Source: Agrypnia vestita (Eukaryota; Arthropoda; Insecta; Trichoptera; Phryganeidae). From it: a stretch of DNA of 64,000 bases. How positions within the stretch are numbered: the stretch's first letter is position 1; each line of letters starts with the position of its first letter. Shown one piece after another: positions 45,384 through 55,943 of the stretch. Made by a program: the position numbers and the translations under genes. The stretch covers positions 62,001 through 126,000 of the forward strand of contig JADDOH010000462.1 of NCBI GenBank assembly GCA_016648135.1, written 5' to 3'. Under the pieces are notes generated by a model that worked only from the letters and a program-made list of their open reading frames with translations, was not told where the DNA came from and did no database searches.

Positions 45384-45902
45384 TGACCGCAGAATACCAA
45401 AGAACTCTTACCAGAAGATTTTAATATTTCTGTGCTCCAATCCTTTGACTAAATGTACCCAATTTTTTACTTAATTCGGTATTCTAAACAATCTTTTGTA
45501 TTCTTTGTATCGAAAGCGAAAGGATGTATTATAGTTATTGCATTTATAATAAATTAGATGAATATTAATAAAGTTACAGAAATACAACACGAGCTTCAGC
45601 GGCAGATTAAAGGACAATGATGCTGTCTTAAGCATATAGAATGAGGAAGAGGGACAGAGTGTGTGTTTTGTTACACGTAGTAATATAGTTTCTACACATG
45701 TACGTAGTTACATGTTGCTCTGCAAGTATCCGCTCTGCATTATTTAAATATGTGCAGAACATGAGAATATTCTACATTCATGCACCTATTGAGACAATGC
45801 AATTACCGCAGCCTCGAGTTGCGTAGACAGGGAGGCCTACAATATATATAAGTCGCAAGAAACTGAAGAAAAAAAAAGATTGTCTCTCCGAACTTACTAG
45901 AG
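45384..45902. other. Nothing recognised
   Basis: No feature supported. Confidence 0.4.
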
Positions 45903-46450
45903 CAATGTTTCCCAAACTATGGGGTCGCTGTCACAACACCGCGCAACACGTTTCGTCCAGGTCGTGTCGTGTTTATTATAGATAACGAAGTGCATCCAGA
46001 TATCAATGAATTGTCTGTAATTTTCACTATTTAACAGAGTTAAAAAATAAATTTAACGCCAACTTCGAAGAAGAGATAAAAAAGTTCAACAGGATAAACT
46101 GGATTTAAAATCCATTTAAAGACAACAAACCGACTGAAATGTCAACAAAAGTAAGTGAAGAGTTTATTGATTTATCAGAAGATACATTGCTGAAAAATAC
46201 TTTTAATTGCAAGCAATTAGCAAAATTCTGGCTTTCAGTTGCTGACACTTATCCCTGCTTGTTTGACGAATTGATGAAAGTCCTTCTCCTCTTCCCTACC
46301 TCATGTGAGGTGGAATTTTCTGCCATGGCTTCAATTAAGACTAAATGCAGAAATAAATTGGACCTATCGAATTCACTGGATTAAAAGTGACTAAAATCGA
46401 AGTCAACGCTAATGCTGTTTGACGAAAAATAGGCAACAAATTCATCCGTC
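45903..46450 (+). pseudogene. hAT transposase C-terminal relic with 5' terminus
   Basis: caatgtttcccaaactatgg at 45903 resembles a hAT (Charlie-type) terminus. The coding part gives FNANFEEEIKKFNRINWI, a stop at 46106, NPFKDNKPTEM, then an open frame 46139-46384. That frame reads EEFIDLSEDTLLKNTFNCKQ, FWLSVADTYPCLFDELMKVL, FPTSCEVEFSAMASIKTKCR and NKLD. This is the hAT C-terminal dimerisation region (ELIDLxxDxxLKxxF...FWxxxxxxYPxL...FxTxxxCExxFSAMxxIKTKxRNxLxxxxxL). A frameshift then leads to LKVTKIEVNANAV-stop. The N-terminal and most of the catalytic domain are deleted; no 3' terminus found. Confidence 0.7.
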
Positions 46451-47799
46451 CTATTAAAATATCACATATTAACATTTTTCGTAATAAAATATTTCGATTA
46501 TATTCGCAGGTTTTTCTTTTTTTGTAGAGATTTATTTAATATTACTCTACTAAATTATATAACAAACAGCCAATGGAAATAAAAGTTGCAAAAAATGGGA
46601 AAGTATTTATGAATCATATTATAAAATGGATTGGGCTACGAAAAATTAAAAACAAACTAATGACATATCTTACTAATTAAAAAATAAAATAAAATGCCCA
46701 CGTCGACACAAGATTATCGTAGTGAGGGGGCACTTTTATAATTAATAAATAAAAATAAGTATAATTTTTTTATATGTAATATGGTCACTAAAATCTAATT
46801 TTGTCGAAGTCTCTCAAACAGTCCACATGAATCTAAATTCAACTGGGCCATTCTCATAATAACTAGAAATATGGAGAAACTAGTAAAATATTACAGTTAT
46901 TTTTTTATTTATTAGAATTATTAGCGCGCGTAGAAGTATTGTTTGACAATGCGACATAGAAGTCCACATAAAAAAGCGAAACATGGGACGGCGTGTCAGT
47001 GGTGTGCCTAGCGAGCCGAGTACCAGCGACAATAAATTAAGAGGAATAATAAACAGGCAGGGGAAATAAGTGCGACCACTTGGTGCAAAAAACGAAATTG
47101 TTCTGAATTAATGCGAACCTGTGTGGAACATTTGACAATTAGTATCTATGAATTAAAGGACGGTGCTCCGATATTATTCGTGTCCAGTGATTTTGTGTTA
47201 TAAATGAAAGTTTTAATTGTTTCTAGTGTTTCATTTGTCTCCCATGACAATATAAATAATATAATATATTGGCACAACGAAATGGCGGCTGCATCTGTTT
47301 CCAAGATTCCACGTGTTGTATTTGTGTATTTTCTTTATGGAATGACAGCGAAATTTCATTTTCTCCTCTCCTTTTGGGAATGCCGTATTATTCAACTTAT
47401 GTAATAACAGTATCACGTATAGTTTGGCAGAAAAAATATAGATTTGTCTTCTTGAAGTTGCGGTGTTCGTCGACTCTCTCCATGACCATACAGACGGTAT
47501 TCCTCTATTCCATCATACAATTCGAAAATGCAGTGGATATTGCGGTCTTTACTCAGACCGTCCAGGGAATGGGAATTCTATCCTCTCTAGATTCCTCTAC
47601 GGTGCCAGCCACCACAAGCCCCTCCAGGGAGTGATTTCTTCATTCAAAATGTGCAGAGAATTGAAAAAGCGCCTAAGACCGTTTAATTATATAAAATAAC
47701 AATACTAATCGTTTTGTTCTAAACTAAATATATTTATGAAAAATTGGATTGTTGATATATATTTGCATTGCCACGAGGCTTTGTGTGGGAATGAAATAT
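46451..47799. other. Nothing recognised
   Basis: Overlapping ORFs at 47204-47699 have no domain I know. Confidence 0.35.
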
Positions 47800-47923
47800 T
47801 AAAACAATTTAAAATCTGCCTGTGCCATTAAAATATTGCTGGTGTCTTGGAATGAGGCTCGAACCACCGACCACCAGATAACTAGGCGAGCGTCATTACC
47901 ACTGCACCAACTAGCTACTCAAT
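47800..47923 (-). mobile_element. SINE S, reverse copy
   Basis: The minus strand reads gtagctagttggtgcagtgg, gacgctcgcctagttatctg and gtggttcgagcctcattcc, with B box GGTTCGAGCCT. Same family as 57839-57992. It abuts an LTR. Confidence 0.6.
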
Positions 47924-47929
47924 TATTAT

Positions 47930-48340
47930 AACACTGTTTCTTAATTCGCACGATTTAACGCTGTTTCTATCACTTAGATCACTTTCTAGAATATCCTGAT
48001 CAATCTTCGCACGTAGGTAAAACTTCTCATTTGTCGGTAGGTACTACTCGCCCGACATCAATCAATCGATCATGCTGGTCACACACACAGTTTTGCGGTT
48101 TATCGCTACTAACATTGCATTTATGAAACGTCAAAAATGACTCGCCGAGCAGGAGTTGGCCGTCTCGTTATATAGAAAAATGTCGCGACGCGATAGATCG
48201 AGAATTCTCGAGCGTAGCCTGGTCATTTCGAGATTCGTGTCGACATCCTAGGATCTTCTAGAATATTCTAATTTTGGTGTAAAAGGTGTAGATTATTGTA
48301 AAATCGACGATTACGTGTAATTCTTTCCGATTACTATCCC
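47930..48340 (-). mobile_element. Solo LTR, family L, copy g, partial
   Basis: atcactttctagaatatcct, tcttcgcacgtaggtaaaac and gaaacgtcaaaaatgactcg, and gtgtaattctttccgatta at the end. The left end is missing where SINE S lies. Confidence 0.55.
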
Positions 48341-48362
48341 GGAAAGAAGAGATTGAGATGTC

Positions 48363-48884
48363 TTGAGATTCATAAAATATCTCGACTTTCGTTCCCATCG
48401 TACTCACATTAGTAACGTAGATTCCACGACCTTCTTTAATATTGGTCCCCTGGTCAATCGCAGAAATGTTGATGTTATGTTTCTTCATAAACCAGCTACT
48501 TCTAAGATTGACTGCCCGGCATTGCTGCAGCACATCTCCCTGATAGTACCCGGAAGATCCACTAGATCGGTCGAGGCCTTGAGCCTTTCACATTGTAATA
48601 CCAACTCCCGGCAAAACTTTTAAAAGTAAATCTCTCCTTTCCTCCCTATTCCTGATTCCCCTTTTACCTTTATTTCTTTGATTCTCATAGTTTGTTCTTA
48701 ACTTAAACTTTTCATTTTTTTTGTATAAATTAAGTTATTGTTGCTGTATGTTAATACGTAAAATGTCAATTCCGTGGAAACTTGTAAGATGGTCTTATAT
48801 TATTTAATATTCATGTGTAATCTGATTTTCATTTGTACTGTGAGTTTCCAGTAAAAAAATAAATGAATAAATAAATAAACAATT
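48363..48884 (+). pseudogene. Jockey-group non-LTR RT C-terminal relic with 3' UTR
   Basis: The open frame 48363-48623 contains FLHKPATSKIDCPALLQHIS and LIVPGRSTRSVEALSL, matching the jockey-group LxKLxNxxIDCPELLxxIxFxVPxRxxR stretch. A UTR of about 250 nt and a tail taaataaataaat follow. Upstream RT motifs are absent. Confidence 0.6.
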
Positions 48885-50351
48885 TAATTGGTGTTCATAG
48901 TATACATATTTATACCACGGGATAGGATGTTTGCTTACTTAACAGTTTTGATGCATAAATTTGGTTTTGTTCTGTGAAAGGGTGTAAAATTGTGTAATGA
49001 ACAGACAGATATACATGCAATATAGGTTTAAGTGCATATAATGTGTACACATATTTAACAAATAATGTTTACATGAAAAGTTGATAAATAAATAAAATCA
49101 ATACGTTCGATCGAAAGTATTAGAAATGAATGGTGCCCTTCCAATTACCCAAACGATTGTTTGTTCATTATTTCCCGCGATTTTTTATCGCCAAAAACAA
49201 TCAACGCAAATGAACGCAAATTTCCCGACCATTAGCGTTAAAAGGAGTATTTATTCCAGAATCGGGGTACCGCGAGCCTCAAATAGATTGGTTAAGTCGA
49301 TTAATTTCCCAGTGACGGTGCCCGTTGCTGCTCCCCTAGTCGAGGGGAGAGAGAGAATCATATTAAACGGATTACTTTTGGTAACTTTTTTTACATCCTG
49401 ATCGGAACGGCGACCGCCTGTGTGTTGTGGGATGGTCCATTAATAATTCATATCCCCACCGCACTAATTTCCTTTTATCTCCTGAGCTCTTAATGCAATG
49501 GAACCGCTAAAAATGGAAAATTCACAAATCGGGGCTTTCGCGTTGAATATAAATGAACTGAGCTTATTTGTACACTACATAAAATAGAGAAGTCGTCCCG
49601 GAGCGCAGAGGTGGGAATGGTCTGTGCATAATGCGGGATTTCGCAGACGGGCGTTATTAGCTTCCGCGCTTTGCCCCGTCAGGGTTCTGCCGGCCTGGTA
49701 GGTACCCCCGCGGCCATTGTTCCCCGCCCAGGAAATTGATACTCCCGCCGCGTGCCACGTCACCGCAGCGGCTGTACCACATTCGCGTTGTGACAAAAAA
49801 CATGCAATTTGCGGCGCTTTGAAATAACTCCTGTTTCTTTTGTGTTCCTGGTACACCGTATCTGGGCCGGAACGTGCGCAATCTCCGATTGGACAGTCGC
49901 GCGACAAAGAGCAGTGTAGGCAATATGGGTTTCAATGTCATCACGTATTGTTTGAAAGAGCCTCCCGATCGTGGATGAAGGATGCTCTGAACACGCCGCT
50001 TTGAAAAAATAATGCGCATATTCAAATCAACGTGGAAACAAAAACCACTCAATATTGCTTTATCTTTGTCCGTCATAATAATATGAGGAGTATAAAAGCA
50101 AAGGCAGTAATATCCAAAAAAATAAAAAAAATGTTTTGAATGCAGACACCGAGGAGTACTAATTTAGAATGTACTGAATTCAAAATACCTCTGCGCTTTC
50201 CAAAACCAAAGCAATGACAGCAATATTCACTTCAATCAATCAACCCTCGGGGGTTGTGGATATGTTACATGACAAAATTGCCTCTTCATACTAAAGTGAG
50301 AATTGATGTCGATTTTAGACTGGAATATCACAGTATTTGGTATCACAGACA
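48885..50351. other. Intergenic with long GC-rich patch 49120-49930; RepW at 50092-50190
   Basis: A unique-looking patch of higher GC without repeat similarity (aatgaacgcaaatttcccg, gggtaccgcgagcctcaaat, gtacccccgcggccattg). ORFs of 91-139 residues overlap here but show no domain. At 50092-50190 a copy of RepW (tataaaagcaaaggcag, gcagacaccgaggagtacta). Confidence 0.4.
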
Positions 50352-50387
50352 GTGCTACCAAATAGTGGAAACACTATTTGGTAGCAC
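50352..50387. repeat. Perfect 16-bp hairpin with GAAA loop
   Basis: GTGCTACCAAATAGTG (50352-50367), GAAA, CACTATTTGGTAGCAC (50372-50387). Perfect complement. Function unknown. Confidence 0.7.
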
Positions 50388-51239
50388 CTAAGCAATATCC
50401 ATATTTAAATATAAATTTTTTATTCGAACACTTATATAAAAGGAAAATTGAGGTGGCAATTGTTTTTAAAAACTTATTTCCAATAAGATGTAAGGTTCAC
50501 GTTCCAGAGAAATTTCCTACTCGACAGCGACAGATTTTTTGTATTTATCTCGGAAACGTCTCACTGGGATAATGCTGCTTTTGTTTTTATATTATTCATA
50601 AAAAGGGGCGCTATGCAGACCTTTTTGTAATATAAGTATTTTTTTTAATGTCAATTTTTTTTATTATAAAAATTAATATGGTCATTTCTGTTAAAAGGGA
50701 AACCACAATAAAATTACCTGTATCAATCTTCTCATCACTTTATTATTATTAGCCCTACAACCAGGTATGTGCATACCTCCAACGTCTCTGTACTAGGGTG
50801 CTTCACACTAATTCCAACACCAGGCCCTTTCTTCTACCTATTTTTCGTCTTCCTTCGGTCTTATTGGTGAGCCAACTTTTCAGGAAAATAAATAAATAAA
50901 TTTTTTACTTTCGTTTTTCTCTTTTTAGCAACGTAATATAATAACAGAAACAAAACGGGTGGACCAGCATGGACCAAAATGTTGCGGATTGACCAGGTTA
51001 TAGAGATAGGAATGATGATGATGAAGATAATTTCCTTGCTATTTGATACACCAACTGATAGAACATGAAAGACGAAGAATCTAAAAAGTACTAATAAATA
51101 TATATAATCTTTTAAAACCAATTTATTAAAATCAAATATTATTAATGAAATACATTTTACATAAATATTCAATTAAACGAATATTTGATGAAATTAAATA
51201 TTAGAGTTTTTAAATATATAGCGCATTACATACATGGTT
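50388..51239. other. Mostly unrecognised; possible RTE 3' end near 50975-51030
   Basis: ggaccaaaatgttgcggatt, then ggaatgatgatgatgaag, resembles the (ATG)n 3' ends of RTE elements. No coding support. Confidence 0.3.
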
Positions 51240-51350
51240 CCAAAATAAACGCATTCAAAAGATATTTTGAACTACGAACTGTGAATTTGTTTCATGAAAG
51301 CTTGACTACTTTCAAGAGAAATCTGCCATCGAATTTAAGATGTTAAAAGT
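51240..51350 (+). pseudogene. Jockey-like RT extreme C-terminus
   Basis: Frame ends ELRTVNLFHESLTTFKRNLP-SNLRC-stop, like LHDSLTTLKRHMRSF at 8102-8158. aataaa near 51745 could be its polyadenylation signal. Confidence 0.5.
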
Positions 51351-53037
51351 TTTGTTTTCTGATTAAAAATTGCACAATGTAAATTAAAATTATTGCACAT
51401 AATCGAATCGATCTTCCAAAAACTCTAGAAATTTTAACAATCACCTGAAAATCAGAACGTTAGAAGAGAAGAAAATTAGAAGAAAAATAGAAAGTAAGAA
51501 CACACGAAAATATACCAGAAACTTTGGGGAAAGCGAGATTTGTTGTAAAAATGCGGTGAGATAGTCTTTGTTTGACAGCTGCGAAAACTACAGACGAAAA
51601 AGTTACAGAAACCATGAGCTGTGGTTCTGTGCAATAGCAACAACATGAATAAAATATATCAGAGACAAGTGGAATATTCTAATGTGATGAAGTGAGAATT
51701 ACGGAATGTTGTTTCAGATACTGTTTGAGTCTAATAACTTTTTGTATTAAATAAAAGTTTAATTGAATTTTAAGCGTTTCATTTCGATCCCACCACAGTG
51801 AATCCATGAAAATATTTAGAATTATTTACATTTCCATTTAGATATTTACTCTTCAAAAATATTAGTTATCATAATATTAATTTTGGTTAAATAAATAAAA
51901 GATATTAATATATAAATATTGAAATATATATATAAATAAAACATTTAATGAAAACTTAAAACTTTATGCATTTAATATTTCTACTTTCTGCCATCTCTTG
52001 ATTTTAGCATAACTGGGAGAAGAGTTAAACGTATATTTTTAAATATCTTACGAAACGCCATCTAGCCAGAATTTTTAAAAAACTTATATTAACTCTTTGA
52101 GATGAGTAAGATTCTGTTATGAATTTCTTTGCGTATTAAGGTTTTCTACAGCGTTGAGGTTCCATCTCACTTCTGACAATGGCAATCTTGAAACTTCATA
52201 TCTTTCACAAAAAATGCTGACCGAATTAAAATAAGTTGTGGGGCAATGATTTATGCAAATGAGTGACAATGGATACAAACAAAATTTCGTGCCCCACAAA
52301 ATGATGACTCCGATTTTCTGCAGACTGTTTTAAAAACCTTAAACACTTTGATAAAAAAAGTTGAAATTGACGTTTTTAAAATAATTCCGAGCTCGGAAAC
52401 AATTCAACGAAATAATTAAATTGAATGTGAATGATATCAAGCTGTGCATGATGTTGGCGAGTGACCTATTGAAGACATGGAAAATAATTGAACCTGATTC
52501 ATCTTAATTTCTAGAGAAAAGACCCTGAGCTCACACAATAACAATGTATGGAGGAGTGCCATTTTTGACAACATTATTCAGGCCGTATTCTGAAATAAGA
52601 AATATTGATATTTTAGTATCTCAATAATCTGTATTATTGTATAACAATGTAATGCCGTCAATTTGACCTTTTAACTTTGAAGTATTTAAAATGAATGAAT
52701 TCAATCAATCAGAAAACTCCTAAACGTAAACAAACGTTAAGAGGCCCCAGTACGCGATTTTCGTATTTGCTCTCGATTTTGCTAAATTTAACGTAAACTT
52801 ATTAAATCATTTTGCAAAACTCATAGCTAAACAGGCTTTAAAACAATTTTATTATGATAGATTCATTAACTTTTGAAGCATTTCCTTAAAAAAATATGAA
52901 CAAATATATTGTTATAATATCAAAAAAATTATAGCCCCGAAACACTATTTTAGTTTTCATGCAATAGAGTTATCTTTGGTACACCAATTAAATTAAATAA
53001 AATAAAGTAAATTTTCAAATAAAATATATGGTCTTTA
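51351..53037. other. Nothing recognised
   Basis: AT-rich. Confidence 0.4.
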
Positions 53038-53650
53038 TAACTAGCTGTGCCCGCAGCTTCGCCCGCGTGGAATTCAGTTTGAGATTATAAGAGTATCAGT
53101 GAAAAATCAATATAATCTAAACTACTCGTCCAAACAATATTGTGTACAAGACAATTTTTATCTACATAAAATTTTACTTACGTCAAAAATTTTTATTTTG
53201 ATAAGAATTTAACATTACGTACTTAAATTACCCCCGAAAGATTAATATTAATTTTAAATATATATTTTAATCATATTTTATCGATTTGTGAATTAACCTT
53301 AACATATAGATATATGTTATTGCAATTTTTTATAGGCCATTTTAAGATGTACAACTTCTCTATAGAGAGCATTTATTTATCTCTTACCGTAAGGCAGCGT
53401 TCGTAAGAAACGCATCCGCTCGATCGTTTTTTTTAAAACTTTATTTGTAAAAAGGGTCACCACGAAAAACCCTTTTATTTTAACTGGATAATATATAATC
53501 TAAAACCATTCTGTAAGTCCATTATAAATATTGGTGAAAGAATTTTTGAAATCGGATGAGTAGTTTCGGAGATTACCTCCTACATCCAAACTGACAAACT
53601 TATAAACTTACAATCTCACAAACTTTACGTCTTTATAATTAGTATAGATA
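53038..53650 (+). repeat. Dispersed insect repeat, longer copy
   Basis: Begins tagctgtgcccgcagcttcg and cccgcgtggaattcag, continues to aaggcagcgttcgtaagaaa, gaaatcggatgagtag, gagattacctcctacatcc, and ends ttagtatagata. The 5' phrase is widespread in insect genomes. Partial copy at 2262-2530. Confidence 0.7.
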
Positions 53651-55224
53651 AGCTTTTTAATTGATTGAATTCACTGTCAAACATAAAAACTTCAAAATTG
53701 ACAGCATTACAATGTTATACAATAAATGTCGAGATACGCTTATTTCAAAATACGGCTGACTGTCTTGCAGTACAGTAGCCATGCTTTTTGAAACGGTGTG
53801 CAATTGGTCAACTACGTAGAAGGGAGGATTTTGTCCGAAATCTTCGACAGCTTCTGATCCAGACGTATCATAGCATTATCAGGAGAGTGCCCTATACGTA
53901 CTGATTAATTCTTGCGTGGTCGCAGATTGTATGCACTGCGTAGGGGTGTATTGCTGATGACGCTATCTTGATGATGCTGTGATACGACTTCAGCGAAACC
54001 TCAGGAATCGAATCCCAAAACATCCATGTTGTGCTATAAAATATCCATTGTTTCAATACCTTAACATGTCAATCTACCTTAAATAAACCAATCACCTTTA
54101 GATTTATTATATCTTTTATTTTAAAAGTCTTCATTTTCGAAAACTTGTAATTTATTTTATTGTGATAAAGTGAAGACCAAACTGCACATTCGTATAGAGG
54201 GCTATATATTTTGGAAAAGTATTTAGGTTTGTGGAATAAACATAAATGAGTGTTTGTTTCTAGATGTATATTTTTCATCGGAGAAATGCTCCGGGAGTAA
54301 GTGAAGATATTACAAGTATGCTATAAGTCTGGGCATGAAACGAATGTTCGCTAGATCTGATGATGGAGACAAGATTAATTACAGCGTGTGTTACCCCTTG
54401 TCTCTCTCCTTTGTTCTCGGAAACCGCTTTGCGCACGCAAGAGGTCGATGATGTACGGCAGATAGCAGAGACAACGGAGGGATATGAGGGAAGTCTGCAT
54501 CCAAAACTGGACGAAAAGTGGCAAAAGAAGAAGAAGAAGAAGCACTTAGTACACAATCCTTTCATCATCTGTCCTCTCAGATAAAGTAGATTGGTCCGCC
54601 TAAATCTGCGTCTCTGAATTATGAAGAAAGCAATCAAAATTGGACACTTTCAGAATAATTGAGTTATTATTATCCTTGAAATAATTGGATGCCGAGACAG
54701 TCCCAGAAAGAAGGCGCCCACCGGGCCAAGCGGGCCCGCAGATTCCTTGGGAATTAATTCTGGAAGAAGATTCCTCTCTGTTATTTCTGTACAGGGGCTG
54801 GATGATGAATATTTTAATAATGCCAGAAAGTTTCTAAGCCGATTTTTGAATCGGTTCGAATATTCTTCGCTATTGTTTTTACAAGCGAAGTTTATCGTAG
54901 GCTGTGGTTTAATCTTAAGTGCAAAATTATCGGCGGAAGTCGAGTTAATAATAATTGTGCGGCGAAAGTTTTGCGCCGAACAACACGACGGGTATCGGAA
55001 AAATCAATACAGAAGACCGGAGATGCAAAACTTCATTAAAAGTTATGGATCGTGAATTAGCGAAGTTCGCGATACACCTAAAATAAAACGGGTATTTATT
55101 GTAGTTGAACCCGCATGTGAAGTTTCCCCGGCTAAACCGGAGAATCAAATGTTTGCATTAATCGAGAAATTAATTATTTTCAATTTTTATTTATTTATAC
55201 AAAATATGTATGCAGTTATTATAT
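53651..55224. other. Unrecognised; GC-rich patch 54700-55070
   Basis: The patch (gggccaagcgggcccgcag, attatcggcggaagtcgag, aagttttgcgccgaac) has no recognisable protein despite a 102-residue ORF. The minus-strand string at 54069-54278 faintly resembles a non-LTR RT piece (SPLYECAVWSSLYHNKI) but is too weak to call. Confidence 0.35.
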
Positions 55225-55830
55225 GTGCGGTTTAAAAGCAAAGGCAGCAATATCCAAAAAAAAATTAATGCTATATATCCAAGAACATATTCATATTTGT
55301 GAATATATAATTGTATAAATGTATGTCCAAATAAAATGAATTATTCGGTTAATTCTGGCGACAATCTAGCGGTGGCATTGCAAAGTAATTTGAACTACCG
55401 TATCAAAAAAGTGAATTGCTCTATGGACAAAAATAAAAATTAATGAGAACTACATATAAGGTCGATATATTCACGGAAACATAGAGGACTGCTGTAGCTT
55501 AGTGGTCAGATCACCGGCCCCGGAAAGGAGGTGGTGACCTGGGTTCGAACCTTGGGTTTTCATTAATTAGATTTTTCTGTATGTCTTTCTAATTGATTAA
55601 TTAATTTGGTTTTAAAAAATTAATGCAGTCACCGAGGATTACTAATTTATAATGTACTGAATTCAAGATTTAAAAAAGAAACGTATCCTATAAATCTAGA
55701 GGAAATATGATTTTGGAAGGGATAGATACATAAAATCTAGAATTCGGTACATTTTAAATTAGTTATCATCGATGACTGCATTCAAAACATTTTTTTGGAC
55801 ATTGCTGCCTTTGCTTTTATACGCTGCATA
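55225..55830. repeat. RepW foldback, split by a 345-bp insertion
   Basis: Left end taaaagcaaaggcagcaata, interrupted after aaaattaatg, resuming at 55616 with gcagtcaccgaggattacta and atgtactgaattc. Its complement is at 55745-55790, ending tgctgcctttgcttttata near 55825. Relatives at 50092-50190 and 58490-58540. Confidence 0.65.
55271..55615 (+). mobile_element. tRNA-carrying SINE-like element T, complete insertion
   Basis: Flanked by an identical 10-bp duplication AAAATTAATG (55261-55270, 55616-55625) inside RepW. Contents in order: a short region related to the complement of the T tail (ccaagaacatattcatattt), head (gttaattctggcgacaat, gtgaattgctct, ggtcgatatattcacggaaa), tRNA-like module 55484-55558 (A box TAGCTTAGTGG, B box GGTTCGAACCT), and the tail ending aatttggttttaa. 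The duplication length fits retrotransposition. Confidence 0.75.
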
Positions 55831-55839
55831 TGATCTAGC

Positions 55840-55943
55840 TATGACCCATTAAAAATGACGTATTTTATTGTATCTATTTCAACCGCCAGTTAAGACTGTG
55901 AGAACAGCGCTACCTAGAGTAGCGTAGCGTCTTGATAATGTTA
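55840..55943 (+). repeat. RepY, left flank of the satellite
   Basis: aaaaatgacgtattttattg, gctacctagagtagcgtag and cttgataatgttagtg match 32300-32400. Confidence 0.6.

Noticed and set aside
47204..47699. Host exon suggested by overlapping plus-strand ORFs
   Set aside because: No known motif, and frames overlap without a splice-consistent boundary.
49575..50076. Overlapping ORFs of 110 and 139 residues on the minus strand
   Set aside because: Different frames over the same GC-rich DNA, no recognisable motif in either.
53954..54010. ttgatgatgctg...cagcgaaacctcagg, possible hammerhead
   Set aside because: Stem II GCTG/CAGC and GAAA fit, but C3 is changed and no credible stem III or stem I was found.
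54069..54278. Non-LTR RT fragment in the minus-strand ORF
   Set aside because: Only a faint SPLYECAVW-like phrase; not enough flanking similarity.
55484..55558. Functional tRNA gene
   Set aside because: A and B boxes are present but the acceptor stem does not pair and the module lies inside a repeated element with a target duplication.
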